DNA from: Antedon mediterranea
Lineage: Eukaryota; Echinodermata; Crinoidea; Comatulida; Antedonidae
Direction of reading: 5' to 3'
NCBI RefSeq assembly: GCF_964355755.1
Contig: NC_092674.1
Location: forward strand, 11,291,001-11,355,000
Length of the DNA: 64,000 nt
The notes beneath the pieces are model-generated. The model had not been told where the DNA came from. It ran no database searches and saw only the letters and a program-made list of their open reading frames with translations. The position numbers and the translations under genes are program-made. This document shows, one piece after another, positions 12,385 through 23,337 of the stretch; the first letter of the stretch is position 1; every line of letters starts with the position of its first letter.

Positions 12385-12445
12385 GTAATGTAGTACTGCT
12401 TTTCAATGGTCCAGTTACAAGGTTTAAAAGTAAAGACAAATTATA
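12385..12445 (-). repeat. Dispersed repeat, GTAACTGGACCATT family, copy 1
   Basis: GTAGTACTGCTTTTCAATGG and CCAGTTACAAGGTTTAAAAG recur at 57,095-57,165 in the same orientation and at 25,690-25,745 inverted. In the inverse orientation it looks like a LINE 3' UTR (CTGGACCATTTTAAAAAGC). Confidence 0.8.
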
Positions 12446-12504
12446 ACATACAGTATATAAATACAGAAAAATTAAAGCATACATAGGCTAATAACTAAGA
12501 TTAA

Positions 12505-12645
12505 ATTAACTCCAATTTCTTGGCAGCAGAAAATAACAGGACAACATTTTCAAAAAACATGGCAGCCTGAAAATAATGGTTTAAGAAACACAATTGATTT
12601 GGTGTCAGAATGCCATTTAATAGTTTATCTTATATATTTATAAAT
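12505..12645 (+). repeat. Dispersed repeat related to 23,870-24,010
   Basis: The order TTTCTTGGCAGCAGAAA, GGTGTCAGAATGCCATTTAA, TAGTTTATC matches TTTCTTGGGAGCAGAAA, GGTGTTAGAACGCCATTTAA, CCGGTTATC at 23,870-24,010. A shorter inverted piece lies at 46,975-47,045. The copies are diverged and the family is unknown. Confidence 0.75.
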
Positions 12646-12689
12646 GGTCTGTGGCGTTCGTTTTTGCGAACAGCTGACTAAGATTTGAG

Positions 12690-14255
12690 GATGCTCCAGT
12701 TCTCTGTGCCATTGGCATTTTCAGAGTGCTTATACATTTCATAAACATAGTATAGCCTTAAACTAATTAATATTTAAGTGTAAATATACTCCCAAAAAAT
12801 AAAGCCAATTGTGAGCTGATTTTATCTGTAATGGGCTTCAAGCTAGAAATTAAAAGTGTAAATAATATGTCTAAGCACTAGATATTCTTCTGTTCTTTAC
12901 CTCACAAAAAAGAGGTTTCGTAATTGGAGTGAATCTTTAACAAACACTGTTTTGATCTAAAATAAAAAACAATTACATGAATAATTTACATCATAGAATT
13001 AAGAACACACGATTTACAGACTCTTAATTCATTTTTGCAATTTACTTTTCTGTGCCATGTAGATCAGCGTGTCCAATATTTTTCTGTGACCATAATCTGC
13101 ACGAAGTAAACCTCATAAATCACGTCTTGATGTGTTTTTATCACCATTCAGTTGCCAAAAAACGGCTCCAAAATGGATGTTTCTAAATCCTGATGAGAAG
13201 TTGATGTCAACAAATGCAAGGGTGTATTCCCATGAGGTAGTCCTATACTTAAGTTATATTTAAGCAAGTAACATCAAACTTGATCCCTGATAAAAATGAT
13301 ACTTGAATACTGATGGGAAATCATACTAAGTTACAAAATAGAGTATTCATAATTTAACAAAATGCACACAACAGTGGAAAACCGTCGTAATTATAAATCA
13401 AATAAAACATTTATTAAATATTTTATTTTTTTATACAAAAAGTGTTTATTTGCATAATTTCTATATAAAATTGAACTTCCTAACATACAGTACCTTACAC
13501 TATCAATTTGGTTTAGTTATACAGAACTACCTTTTTTCCCCTTAAACCCTCTGCGGACTATATGTTGTGGATTTTAGTCCAGGTTTGTTTTTCAATAATA
13601 AAGGCCTAAAATATAAATATTACAATATTTTAATTATTTGCTGGGTTTTTCTTTTCTTTCATGTTTACGTTCATGTTTTTGGTGTGTACTAGTGCTACTG
13701 AAATAAAATGATGTTCTACAATAAATTATTTGATTTTGAACTACTGTACGTAGTATTGTATTTATTCTTTTAAATTAGTAACAACACTTGGCACACATAC
13801 CCCTGAAACAATGTGACGAGTACAATCAGTCTATACAGTTTCCAGAGAAATTGTAAATATAAATATGAGCATTAACGTTGCTATAAGCAGGAAGACTCCC
13901 TGCTATATGTAGACATACATGGCAGATGAATTATCAAATCTGCTTAAGCTATGATCCACCTCCCAAGCCGGCCCGAAGGAAATCATTTGTACTTATTCAT
14001 GCACCTGGAGCAACCCTGAATTCCAGAATAATCAACTTATCATTACTATAATATAAATGAATAATGAAGATTTTGTAATATTTGTAATATAAGAAATATA
14101 GATTTTATTTTAATAATTGATTGATTTTGAATTTAAAAACACTTTTTCTTCATACTAAGACTTGTAGAAAAAATATCTCAACCTGATAGATTTAAGTTCA
14201 AGTTCATGGGTGATTAATAGATTGCCATGTACAAAATGTAAATGAAATTTATCAA
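12690..14255. other. AT-rich DNA, no gene recognised
   Basis: No repeat pair, exon or RNA gene was supported. A GC-richer patch at 13,955-14,010 was checked in all frames and has stops in each. Confidence 0.5.
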
Positions 14256-14260
14256 CAGTG

Positions 14261-14560
14261 TTAAAGGCCATGTGTGCAATTTTTCAAAAATGTTTTTTAT
14301 ATTGAAATAGATTGCAAAGACAAAGCATATTTGTTATTTCTAAACAATATGGTAACAAATGATAGTATAATATGTCAAAGTCATAATGTTTAACAACATT
14401 TATAAAAACAAACAAATGAATAACAGGTGTACAGTGTAAACTGTCTTCCATCGTGTCCCAGGACTTCAAATGGACCTTTGCTTGGTGGTTAAAATGAGTT
14501 CAATCCCCGCCTAGTGGAAGGGTTTTATCTCCTAAAAAACTTTTACTCCACTGCCTTTAA
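14261..14560. mobile_element. Possible TTAA MITE with TTAAAGGC ends
   Basis: The left end TTAAAGGCCATGTGTGC (14,261) faces an inverted TTAAAGGCAGTGGAG at 14,560. A second inverted end, TTAAAGGCAGTCC, lies at 14,743. The interior contains GGTGGTTAAAATGA and GTTCAATCCCC (14,482-14,512), which loosely resemble tRNA A and B boxes. The terminal identity is short, so this is tentative. Confidence 0.4.
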
Positions 14561-14749
14561 AGCCTAAACTCATAGTTTATAAGCACAAAGAATTATAGTT
14601 TATCCATCCTGAAATTGGTGAGTTTTTCGCAGTTGGATATGTGAAATTTTTAATTAACCTTTGGACAGCAAAACTCTAATAAACTTAATCTACTCTAATC
14701 AAGTTTAAAGATCTTGACTTCATTTCTGCTGGACTGCCTTTAAAAAAAA

Positions 14750-16480
14750 ATTCTAATAACCTATAAATCTACAAAGATTAACCTTGGAAATTATTACAGA
14801 AAAAAAGTCTGTATCAGAGAAAAGCCAAACTTTTCATATATACATTAGTGGTTATCAGAGGCAAATAAATGACTGTTAATAACCTTTAACTCCTTAATTA
14901 TATTACACTCATTTCATTTGAAATATATGGATGAAAAATGCTGGTGAAACACAACCCCATTGGACAATTATATTAAAAGGGAAATGTGTATGGAGAAAGG
15001 ATGATTAAATCATTTAGATAATGAGAGTACTCCCATCTGCCAGGTGCAACTCTGCTCTTTGTAAGAAAATGAAATACTATTTTTTCCCCCGGATATAAAT
15101 TATTTGCAAATCTTAAAGACGTGATCATGATAAGGTATACAATGTTTGTAGGTTATGTTATGTATTTGAGACGTGCCATATTGTAAATAAAATGCATGAT
15201 GGGAGAAGTTCATAGCAGTTCATTTTAACACTCTAACATGGGGTAAAATTGTAAAATAAGGTGCTGAACTAGCCTATTAATGTTATATCTTTTGTAATGT
15301 GGACAACAATATCAAATGCTAAACCCATTAAAAATGTTTTTGAGTGCAACATTCACTAGTATCGCATCAGAATTCCTTAATTAAAAATGTTTACAACAAA
15401 ATAATATGAATGTGCATCATGAGGATGGTTCCAAATAATGCCCGACACTGGTCATAGTCGGCTGTGGTGAGTCGACCTCATTAAACAAATTGGTTAATTA
15501 CAATTTTTTTTTTATTGAAGCCTTTACCAATCAAATACTCTGATATCATGTCAGTAGAGATAGTTTTTCCTATTGGAACATAGAGCAACTCCTGTGGTTG
15601 CCATAACAACCTAGGTAGGGTTTTTAGCACAATGGATTGATAAAGGGAAAGGGCTGAAATTGACCATAAAAGATGCACTGGATGTTAAGTACACAACTGA
15701 AGCTTTATCCAGGAAGTCTTGTTCTACATCACAACTATGAGCGGGAAATACCTCGTCATAACCTCTCGACCACTCAACTTGCTTTATCATTGATAACTAT
15801 TGTAAAACACAAATTGTGTTCATTTTGAACATTATTTTGGTCTTTGGAAGCCATTCTTATTTGTCTTCTTGTTCTGATAAACTTCAGACAGAAATAGCAT
15901 TGAGGTTTAATTAAAGTCCTTTTTTTATTATTAAACCTTAGACTTGGAAAACCACTATGATGATAAATACAATGCAAATCAATCCTAGATTTTTCAAAAT
16001 TAATCTTTTCTGTCATGTCAGGCACTGCAAACATCCCCTATGGCTAAACCTTTATACATTTTTTAGATAATTCATACAACGACGTGTGTTTTTCCATATT
16101 ATTTCATTTAATGTATAATAGATTTCTTTATAAGACTGATTTCTATCGGAAGAAGGTGCAAATTATCATGATTGATCTTTACAGCTAAACAAATTAAAGG
16201 CTAGCTCATTTTTTTTTTAAAATTGTAAATATTACAAATATGTTAAGAGTTATAATTACTCAAATTGTTTAGCAAAGAACTGAAATGTATCTTCTATGTA
16301 AAATACTATGAATGCCCAATATAATAATTTTCACTGTTGAGCTTTTACACTTTCGACCAATCAGAAGAGTCCAATTATTAAACAAACTTACAAAATAGTA
16401 TCATACTGTCCAGTGGAAAATTATAAAATGAAAGGCCAACTCACTATTATTTTAAGGTAAATGAAATCCAAAAGACTTAT
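14750..16480. other. No gene recognised
   Basis: An 86-codon minus ORF (15,774-16,034) and a 65-codon minus ORF (15,481-15,678) have no motif, no splice context and no repeat copies. They are left as probable chance. Positions 16,500-16,600 (TTTACACGGGAAGTACCGG, AATAGAGGTGTCAGATGAAG) resemble the strip-repeat style seen elsewhere. Confidence 0.45.
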
Positions 16481-16659
16481 TATGTATTACAGTTGAATCC
16501 CCATGAATTCTACACTTCGATAAGGGTTTCCGTTTACACGGGAAGTACCGGTATGGTGTACCCTAAATAGAGGTGTCAGATGAAGGGGATTCTGCTGTAA
16601 TTTTGTTTCTTTTCAATTTCAATTTTTTTCGTTTCTGTTGTATTTATATGGTGTTGATT

Positions 16660-16770
16660 TTTTTTGTTTTGTAATACAGTATCACGAACTTGTGTAAAAA
16701 CAATCAATATTGATTGAACGAGTTGTACTGCACATCAGTCTCGTGTCTAAATAAAGTTTATATATATAAT
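16660..16770 (+). mobile_element. LINE-like 3' end
   Basis: CAATCAATATTGATTGAACG forms a short inverted repeat, followed by CTCGTGTCTAAATAAAG and a TTTATATATATA tail. The arrangement fits a non-LTR 3' UTR. No coding part remains. Confidence 0.4.
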
Positions 16771-16785
16771 GTCCTATCTTTTGCA

Positions 16786-16910
16786 TTATAATTTTCTAAA
16801 TTTAGTGGGTTGGGATGGCAAAGATAGGCTGCTGGGCCTTACCTGTGATCCACATCCACCTACGCTGTTAGTACTATATAATATCTGCACATGATGTTGA
16901 GCAACAAGTC
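16786..16910 (-). other. Small minus-strand open segment with an acceptor-like start
   Basis: On the minus strand, TTCTTTCAG precedes an open frame beginning LVAQHHVQILYST, continuing NSVGGCGSQVRPSSLSLP and ending in TAA at 16,786. An internal CAG|GTAAGG donor-like site lies at about 16,842, so either a short exon or an open repeat fragment is possible. I do not recognise the peptide. Its style (GCGSQVRPSS) could also come from a dispersed element. Confidence 0.25.
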
Positions 16911-17518
16911 CTGAAAGAACTACAGTATGACCGTTGTTTTATTTGTAGATAGAAGTATTAATATTAATAGGCCTATACTTATTTTTGTCTATGTATACAA
17001 TTAATTAATTAATGTTCTGTTGATGCAGCCTGTTATGAAATGTACATTCTACATCATTAAGCGGATTGTATTCACTTGCCCTGGGCCAAGATAGTAATGT
17101 GACAAAAAGATGTTGGCAACCTTTAGTAAGCTATCACAACCATTCAAACATCAATTTCAACCAACTTTTTCATTTAGTTAGTAGTTCTATTACCATGAAA
17201 AAGTTAATTTTATAAATGGTTCTATTCAATAAATGACAACAAAAGTTAAGCAGTCATTGTAAGAAATCTTTCTTGTTTGTGTATTAAGGTAGATCAAATT
17301 GTTAAAAAATTCATACAGTACATGATGGTCATGCAACATTTGTCAAATCATGTCAACCTGTCCTGTAAAATGTCGCTGTAATATTGATTTTTAAATGGTT
17401 TATTGAAATTTAATTGATTAATAAGGTTAATTAGTTGCCTTTAGCAAAAGTTGGAACACAATAAAAATCAATTTCTTTCTTCCTGTTATGTTTAAATTAT
17501 TGACATTGATTCATGAAG

Positions 17519-17685
17519 TTAAACTGGTAAATAAAAATAATATAAGAGTGAATAGTGATGTCATAGGTCATAAAAATACATGGATAGAATGGACTAAAAG
17601 AAAAAAATTAACAAAATTAAATTATAAAAATAATTTTTTGAAAATAGATAATACAGTACCCGGGAAAAAAGTATCCATAGAAGAT
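17519..17685 (+). CDS. Candidate internal exon, unknown gene
   Basis: An open frame encodes a basic, hydrophilic peptide with WIEWTKRKKLTKLN and ending VPGKKVSIED. It runs to a donor-like GAT|GTAAGC after position 17,685, in phase 0. A pyrimidine run (TTTCTTTCTTCCTG) lies about 30 bp before an AG at 17,517-17,518, which I used as a tentative acceptor. The phase-0 exit would fit a phase-0 entry such as that at 38,868, but 21 kb separates them and nothing else links the two. The codons are AT-rich like the background, so a chance ORF is a real alternative. Confidence 0.27.
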
Positions 17686-17689
17686 GTAA

Positions 17690-17984
17690 GCAAATAATGA
17701 AATGACAAATGTGTCTGCAATAAAATAGTTGTCAGGATTATTTCATTTGGTTCATATCCAAGATCATTTACTTTTTATTATAACATTGTATCATTTTAAT
17801 TTGTATCGCATACTCTACAGTATGTTTTTTGTAAACATTTTGAAAAAGTTTGCCACGCAAGGTTTCTTGACTGCAGATCTGTATTTGAAAATCAACCTAA
17901 GTTGGAGCATGGAGGATGGTTGGAGCAATGCTATTTTTAATGGCCTACCTTCCGGCCTAGCCTTCGTCAATGATTTACAATGGA
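17690..17984. other. No gene recognised
   Basis: An 87-codon plus-strand ORF at 17,729-17,992 has no motif or splice context and is taken as chance. Confidence 0.45.
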
Positions 17985-18145
17985 TAAATTGAAAAAAAGT
18001 TTATTTTAGGACAGTAGGCCTAAGTGTTATGTAAAACAAATAATGAATGCTTGGATACTTGAATGGAGAGAATATTTTAGATGAAAGATTGACTGAAGTC
18101 ATTCTTTCAGCTCATGAAATATCCCACCATCCAACTCATAAACTT
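17985..18145 (+). repeat. Dispersed repeat (about 160 bp), copy A
   Basis: GATAAATTGAAAAAAAGTTT, TTGAATGGAGAGAATATTTT and CATCCAACTCATAAACTTT match the reverse complement of 32,640-32,815 in the same order. A third, weaker minus-strand copy is at 59,545-59,690. It is a non-coding mobile repeat of unknown family. Confidence 0.75.
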
Positions 18146-18149
18146 TCAG

Positions 18150-18589
18150 TATTTGTATATTAGGTTTCATTCATACCATTTAATTGAGACCAAGAGTCAA
18201 ACATTACGGAGAAGTTGATACATTTCCACACCTCAAAAATCAAGCCACAATTTCATGAAACATATGATATTTGACACGTTATTCAATCAAAAGAGTTGTT
18301 TATATTTAAAAATTGTGCCACTGTACTGATGACAGATTGTAGCTTTATCATTTTACTTACATAAGTGACTCTTTTAGCGTTCAGCTCATAACGTCTACCT
18401 TGTGTATGATATTAAAATTAAGTCACTTTCAAACTTGACAGTTATCAGGGTTTATTGTGTGTTTATGAAACCTTAGCAAGATGATGAACTTTGTATAAAT
18501 ATTATGACTATTTTTCTTTATAACTTAAAGCCTATGGTAATTTACATATACCATATCATATTCTCATAAGTATGATTAAATTCAACAAC
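18150..18589. other. AT-rich DNA, no gene recognised
   Basis: Nothing supportable was found. Confidence 0.5.
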
Positions 18590-18870
18590 CCTCCAAATAA
18601 AGACCATTAGTATATTATACTATTATTTTTAAAAGATTAAAATGTTAACACACCTCCATATAATGGAAAATGTCATATGTCAAAAAATATCATTATACTT
18701 GTAATGTCACTCCATATAAAATCCATTGGTCTACAATTTAATATTACTTCAATAATACACCTCTAAATTAAGACAATTATGATTTTATACTAAAACATTA
18801 CAATTTAGACATAAAATCAAGACTTCAAAGAAAAACCAATACAATTTAAAACTCCAAAATTAAGACCATC
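18590..18870. repeat. Degenerate CTCCAAATTAAGACCAT tandem repeat
   Basis: Diverged units of roughly 35-60 bp share ACCTCCAAATAAAGACCATT (for example 18,592, 18,650, 18,762 and 18,853), separated by AT-rich spacers with ATTATACT. The period is irregular, so the array is old. Confidence 0.7.
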
Positions 18871-18949
18871 ACAATTGATAGCTGCTTGAGTGTATCAAAT
18901 ATTATAAAATGACCAATAAACAGCTTGCTCTTGCTCTAAATGTTCTTAC

Positions 18950-19320
18950 AAATTTTGAAATTCATTCATTTTGCCAAAATTGGTTTCTCAATTTAAGTTG
19001 GGACACTGTGAACAGCTATTAACATGAGTCTTAGTATTTTTTTTTCTATGATTTTTTTTGCGACTCACTCCATTTTTTTAAACCTACCTTTGGTCATTTG
19101 TATTCTATCTTTACAAATTTTTGAAATTCAATCACTGATTTGGCTAAAATGTCAACAACTGTTTTTTGCCATATTGGTTTTTCAATCGAGGTTGCGCTAT
19201 TGTGAACAACTATTATTACAGTCTTTGAGCATTTTTTATATGAATCATTTTTTTGCGACTTACTCCATTTTTTTACCTACAAGTTTACCTTTTAGTCATT
19301 TCTATTCTAACCACAGATCT
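18950..19320 (+). repeat. Imperfect tandem duplication, about 170-200 bp per copy
   Basis: Copy 1 (about 18,951-19,108) and copy 2 (about 19,111-19,315) share, in order, TTTTGAAATTCA, ATTGGTTT, GTGAACA, CTATTA, TTTTTTGCGACT and CTCCATTTTTTT. The ORF at 19,024-19,383 arises from T-rich runs within the duplication and is not called as a gene. Confidence 0.8.
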
Positions 19321-19389
19321 TCTCAAATCCATAGCACAATATATCATCTTCTGCCAGACAACACAGTACTTTCTCAACATTGATTGATG

Positions 19390-20632
19390 GCAAAACCAGC
19401 AGTTCTTTCTAATGTTCTGTTCTCATTTGTTAAACTTAAGTCAAGTATGATATATTTCAATGTATAATAACTCCTTAATGGTCGCAAATAAGTCAAAAGC
19501 TGATATCATTTCAAAAGGAATCCACATGGTACAGGGAGTTCAAATTTCGATGGGTGACAATTTATAGAGTACTTAAGAAAGATTATCACTTGAAATATGC
19601 ATGCAAGATATAACACTTAAATTTCTTTGAAGAAATAGGAGAGAAATTGTAATAAAGAAGATAAACCACTATATATTTGACACCTTGGTGTCTTCAATGT
19701 TATTAGATGGATGGTTACAAATTGAACACTACTTTAAAATTAGTCTGTCAAAAAATTATAAGATAAGTCTACAACAAAAGTCACAAAATCTGACAAAATA
19801 AAGTATGGACTGGACAAAATCATTTTTTATTATCTAAACAACTGTCATTGAAAATATGGGTGTACAGATTGTATGGTATGCGCAATCAAACACACTTATT
19901 ATATTGGACTATGGTCATTGGTCAAATTAAGGAAATAAAATCAAACAAGTGTAAGTGGAGCTATGGCATGGTGGTTAACATGCTTTCTGTACCTTCCAAT
20001 TTAAGGGTAATACTGCCCTGTTTCAAGCAAAATTATAGAATATTTGGTGGATATTGTCTAGGTGATAAGTTGTTCTGGGGATGGTTGTCTGGGTGGTTGC
20101 AGGTAGCAAATGTTTAGTTACATCAATGGTCAGATAATTCTCTTTATATACCTGCATTATTTCATTAACCATTTTATAACTCCGATAGAATTTAATATTA
20201 CAGACACTCACAAACATTCCCAATGGCATTATTTTATATCAGATGTTTGTTAACTGATTTTTTTTTTTTTTGGTGTTTGAATGCAAGCTACACAAATGTA
20301 ATTCTGATAGACTGCAATTTAACTCCGATAGAACACAATTTAACTCTGATAGAAAAGAACATGTAAACATAGTTGTTATCCCAAAATGACATTTTCAATG
20401 ATCAAACATTATAAACTATTCATCCCTGAATGAAAACTCCATACGCCACAGTGAATAACCTTTTGAACAATCTAGATTGTTCATCTGACAATGCCTTATT
20501 TCGTATTATTAACTTTTTCTAATAAACGATCTTCTCAACTTACAAATTAAAATATAACCATGTACCATATCGGTTGACTCAGAACTAGAAGAGTCTAAAG
20601 CAAAGATGTCAAGAAGAAGTGAAAAGTAAATA
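19390..20632. other. No gene recognised; short tandem motif near the end
   Basis: AACTCCGATAGAA and close variants occur at about 20,178, 20,320 and 20,340 (period about 22 bp for the last two). GCTATGGCATGGTGGTTAAC at about 19,960 faintly resembles a tRNA-like SINE head, but no B-box was found. Confidence 0.45.
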
Positions 20633-20740
20633 TTAAAGACACCTCCCTACAATTTGTGACGTTTTGTAAAAATAATACATGTATATTACTTTAAAAACAT
20701 TAAATCAGGTCATTTCTTGTCTTAAATGTACATTTTATGG

Positions 20741-20741
<1 letters not shown>

Positions 20742-20748
<7 letters not shown>
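20742..20748. repeat. 7-bp target site duplication of the nested LINE, left copy
   Basis: AAATTAT here is repeated at 23,331-23,337. The uninterrupted sister MITE near 56,980 carries this sequence once, within CATAATTTACC on the plus strand. Flanking GG on each side could extend the duplication with a mismatch. Confidence 0.8.
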
Positions 20749-20775
<27 letters not shown>

Positions 20776-20887
20776 TTAAGGTATAAAAACATCAAATTCC
20801 AACCAGCAGCAAGAGCTGAAAAGGTTGGATAACAATCTTAACTGAGAAATAAAATATATCAAAGAAGATCTAAACTAAACATTAAAC

Positions 20888-21545
20888 TTAAAGGATTCGT
20901 GCTAAGTGTGGAATAGTAGACCGCCTATATCTTTCAGTGCGACATCTGCAAGAATCCAACTTTGAACTAGTATTGCTCCTTAACGATCTTGAATGCCTAT
21001 CAGATTTATATGCTGGTAACATATTTCTAAATTTGGTAGATTCTAAAAGACTCTTGCCAAACTTGAGAAGAATCTGTTCTCTACGGGACTTTAAAGAAGG
21101 CAAACCTACTTGCTCTAAGGCTAATTCATAGCTAACATAATGTGGGCTCAAAATTATGCGCAAAGCCCGTTTTTGAATTTTTTCTATTAAATTAGATTGC
21201 TGAACAGTTAATGATGAATGCCAAACCTGGCAGGCATATTCCAGCACAGGTCTGATATATGATGTAAATACTGTAACCAGGTCACTGACTGGTGCACTAG
21301 ACCTTTTCAGGATACATAGTGAAAATAGTCTACGTGAGGCTCTTGATGTTATATCATTAACATTTGAACCCCATTTGAGGTCATTTTGGATTATTACACC
21401 AAGCAGTTTTAACTTACTAACTATTAGAAGATTAAAGTTATCAATAGTGTAAACTAAATTAAGCTGCCGTTGCTTTAAAAAGTTAAATTCAATTACTTGG
21501 CATTTAGCTGGTTTTGGTAGAACATCATTAGATGCACACCACCAC
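20888..21545 (-). pseudogene. LINE ORF2 fragment: C-terminal domain after reverse transcriptase
   Basis: The frame is open on the minus strand from the frameshift near 21,540 to TAA at 20,888. It starts in the RT thumb region with KPAKCQVIEFN, then passes LKLLGVIIQNDLKW, the conserved YIRPVLEYACQVWHSSL and IQKRALRIIL, and ends near IPHLARIL. These words are found after the FxDD motif in CR1/L2/jockey-type elements and belong to the C-terminal part of the polyprotein, whose exact function is not settled. It continues the RT in a different frame, so it is a broken piece of one ancestral ORF2. It has no separate promoter or start, and the apparent GTG start at 21,247 is internal. Not functional. 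Confidence 0.9.
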
Positions 21546-22950
21546 TGACACTATTAAGGACACTTTGTAAGTTAGAGGAAGCACCACATTTGGTTACTTC
21601 CCCTAGAGTCAGGTCATCCACAAATTTCCAACGCCTACAACTTTCAATGGCAGCATCATTTACTAGAACCAAAAAAAGTATAGGTCCCAGTTTGGTTCCC
21701 TGTGGTACTCCACAAGAGATTGATTTGGTGGAAGAAATGTGCGTGCCAAGTTTGGTAGTATGAGTTCTTTCACACAGAAAGCTGCAGACGATGGAAACAA
21801 TGGATGACCTAACTCCAAGTTTAATTAATTTATCTATAATAATTGTATGATTGACTCTATCAAATGCCTTAGTAAAATCAATTGTACAGAGTTCAACTGA
21901 TTGTTTGGGCTTGTCAAGACTTTGATAAACATAATTTAACATATCCACAAGATAATGTATAGTGGATGAACCTTTTGTATTACCATACTGCTTAGTGTCT
22001 AATTTATTGTCAATATCCTCAATAATCCATTTGGCAATAAATGCCTCAAAAATCTTAGCAAAGACCGGCGTCAATGATATTGGACGAAGATCATCAAAAG
22101 AGCGGATCTTGTTTTGTTTTGGAACTGGAACTATAGAAGCAGTTTTCCACTGACGTGGAAAGTGTCCCTCATTGAGACACGTATTAAATAATTTAGTTAG
22201 CGGGTTAGCAAGTTCAATAGCAAATTCCTTAATTATTTTAATTGGTAAGTCTGTTGGGTGGCTTGATTTATTACAGTTCACTTTAGTCAAAGCCTTACGA
22301 ACTTCCCATTCATGTATAACTGGTGGTTCACTTGCTGGGAGGAAGGCTGGTAGCTTGTTGATATTCAAAGCCGGAAGCTGATTACATACAAGTGCAAAAT
22401 GGCTATTGATGCATTCAACGGTGTTTATAGGGTCAACATCAGAGCCAGGAATACGACTTGATTTCTTCCTCATATTACAGAGCTTCTGGACACTGCGGTG
22501 CCATTTTCCAGGTTGGTTCCCTTTCAAGGTAGCAATAGACTTTTCATAGAATGAAGCCTTCGCTCGTTTGACTTCCTGCTGTACCTTACAACGTAAGATT
22601 TTCCACTGGATATCCTGTCCATTTCGGTAAGCCACCTGGCGTTTCAAAATTAATTTTCTTAATTTAGTTGTAAACCAGGGCTTGTCATTCAATCTCTTGT
22701 TAGTGAAAATTTGAGAAAAATGCTCTTCATAAGCACTGTTGAGCTCCTGATTAAAAATTTCCAAAAAATCTGAAGAGTTTTCATAAGCACTAAGATGATT
22801 CCAATCATGCAAAGTCATCCATTGTCCAAATGATCTGATCGAGGAGTCTCTTAGTGGACGAAACAGCAAATGTGCTGGCTTGTGATTAACATCTGCAAGA
22901 TTGGTTGATGGTTCCAACAAAATACAACAATGGTCACTTCGACCAACTGG
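21493..22950 (-). pseudogene. LINE ORF2 fragment: reverse transcriptase domain
   Basis: The frame is open from about 22,950 to a stop at 21,493. It begins with SDHCCILLEP, the conserved end of the AP-type endonuclease, then a linker (KPWFTTKLRKLILKRQ). The RT fingers/palm follow: HFPRQWKTASIVPVPK, DLRPISLTPVFAKIFE, TIDFTKAFDRVNH with the first catalytic Asp, and SCGVPQGTKLGPILF. FVDDLT near residue 440 is the catalytic FxDD box. The usual RT would synthesise cDNA on nicked target DNA in the nucleus (target-primed reverse transcription). A frameshift at about 21,535-21,545 separates it from its C-terminal domain, and another near 22,940 separates it from the endonuclease. Catalytic motifs survive, so the copy is not very old. 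Confidence 0.95.
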
Positions 22951-23330
22951 TCCATAGGTTCAGTAAAGATATTAGGAATGTTAACAAATATCTTATCGAG
23001 GTGCGCATTTTGTCTAGTAGGAAAGTTAACCACCTGTTTCAAAAACAACTTAGACTCTAATTCTGAAGTATTGAGATCATTGAAATCACCACATACCATA
23101 ATTCCTGCTGAAAAATCACTAGTTCTAATGCTATCAACGGTACTCGTAATGTGACTGAGAAGCTCAGTGGCATTAGCCGAATTGGGAGGGTAATAAATGA
23201 CGCCAACGAACATAGTTTTAATTGCTACACCAACACTACGGAAGTCAAATTTTTTCCACAAACATTCAAATTCACAATTATCATGGATATCCATAGAGAC
23301 ATCACTTACTTTAATATTAACTTCAATGGG
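22935..23330 (-). pseudogene. LINE ORF2 fragment: C-terminal half of AP-like endonuclease
   Basis: The frame is open from the 5' truncation point at 23,330 (no stop upstream within the element) to a frameshift near 22,940. Motifs of the exonuclease-endonuclease-phosphatase fold are visible: GVIYYPPNS, IMVCGDFNDLN with the catalytic Asp/Asn pair, and FPTRQNAHLDKIFVN. The final SDH motif lies in the next frame. The enzyme would nick target DNA to prime reverse transcription. The N-terminal half, with the metal-binding Asn and Glu, is lost, so it cannot be active. Confidence 0.92.
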
Positions 23331-23337
23331 AAATTAT
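23331..23337. repeat. 7-bp target site duplication of the nested LINE, right copy
   Basis: AAATTAT, the partner of 20,742-20,748. The host MITE sequence resumes directly after it with GATAAAAAGTGAGAAACA. Confidence 0.8.

Larger units (their letters stand above)
20749..23330 (-). mobile_element. 5'-truncated non-LTR retrotransposon, jockey-supergroup type
   Basis: On the minus strand it runs from within the endonuclease domain (23,330) through reverse transcriptase to a C-terminal domain, a short 3' UTR and a TAAA/AATA simple tail (20,749-20,780). AAATTAT target duplications bound it. Length is about 2.6 kb, and the N-terminal half of the endonuclease and any ORF1 are missing. At least two frameshifts break the coding region. 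The YIRPVLEYACQVWHSS and IQKRALRII words are typical of CR1/L2/Rex-like elements, and I cannot place the clade more finely. Confidence 0.92.

Noticed and set aside
14478-14515. tRNA gene or SINE promoter
   Set aside because: A- and B-box-like words are too close together for a tRNA and no stems pair.
15774-16034. 86-codon minus ORF with several Cys and Lys/Arg
   Set aside because: AT-rich background codons, no splice sites, no repeat copies and no recognisable motif; consistent with chance at this base composition.
18990-19383. 119-codon gene
   Set aside because: The ORF comes from T-rich runs inside an imperfect tandem duplication.
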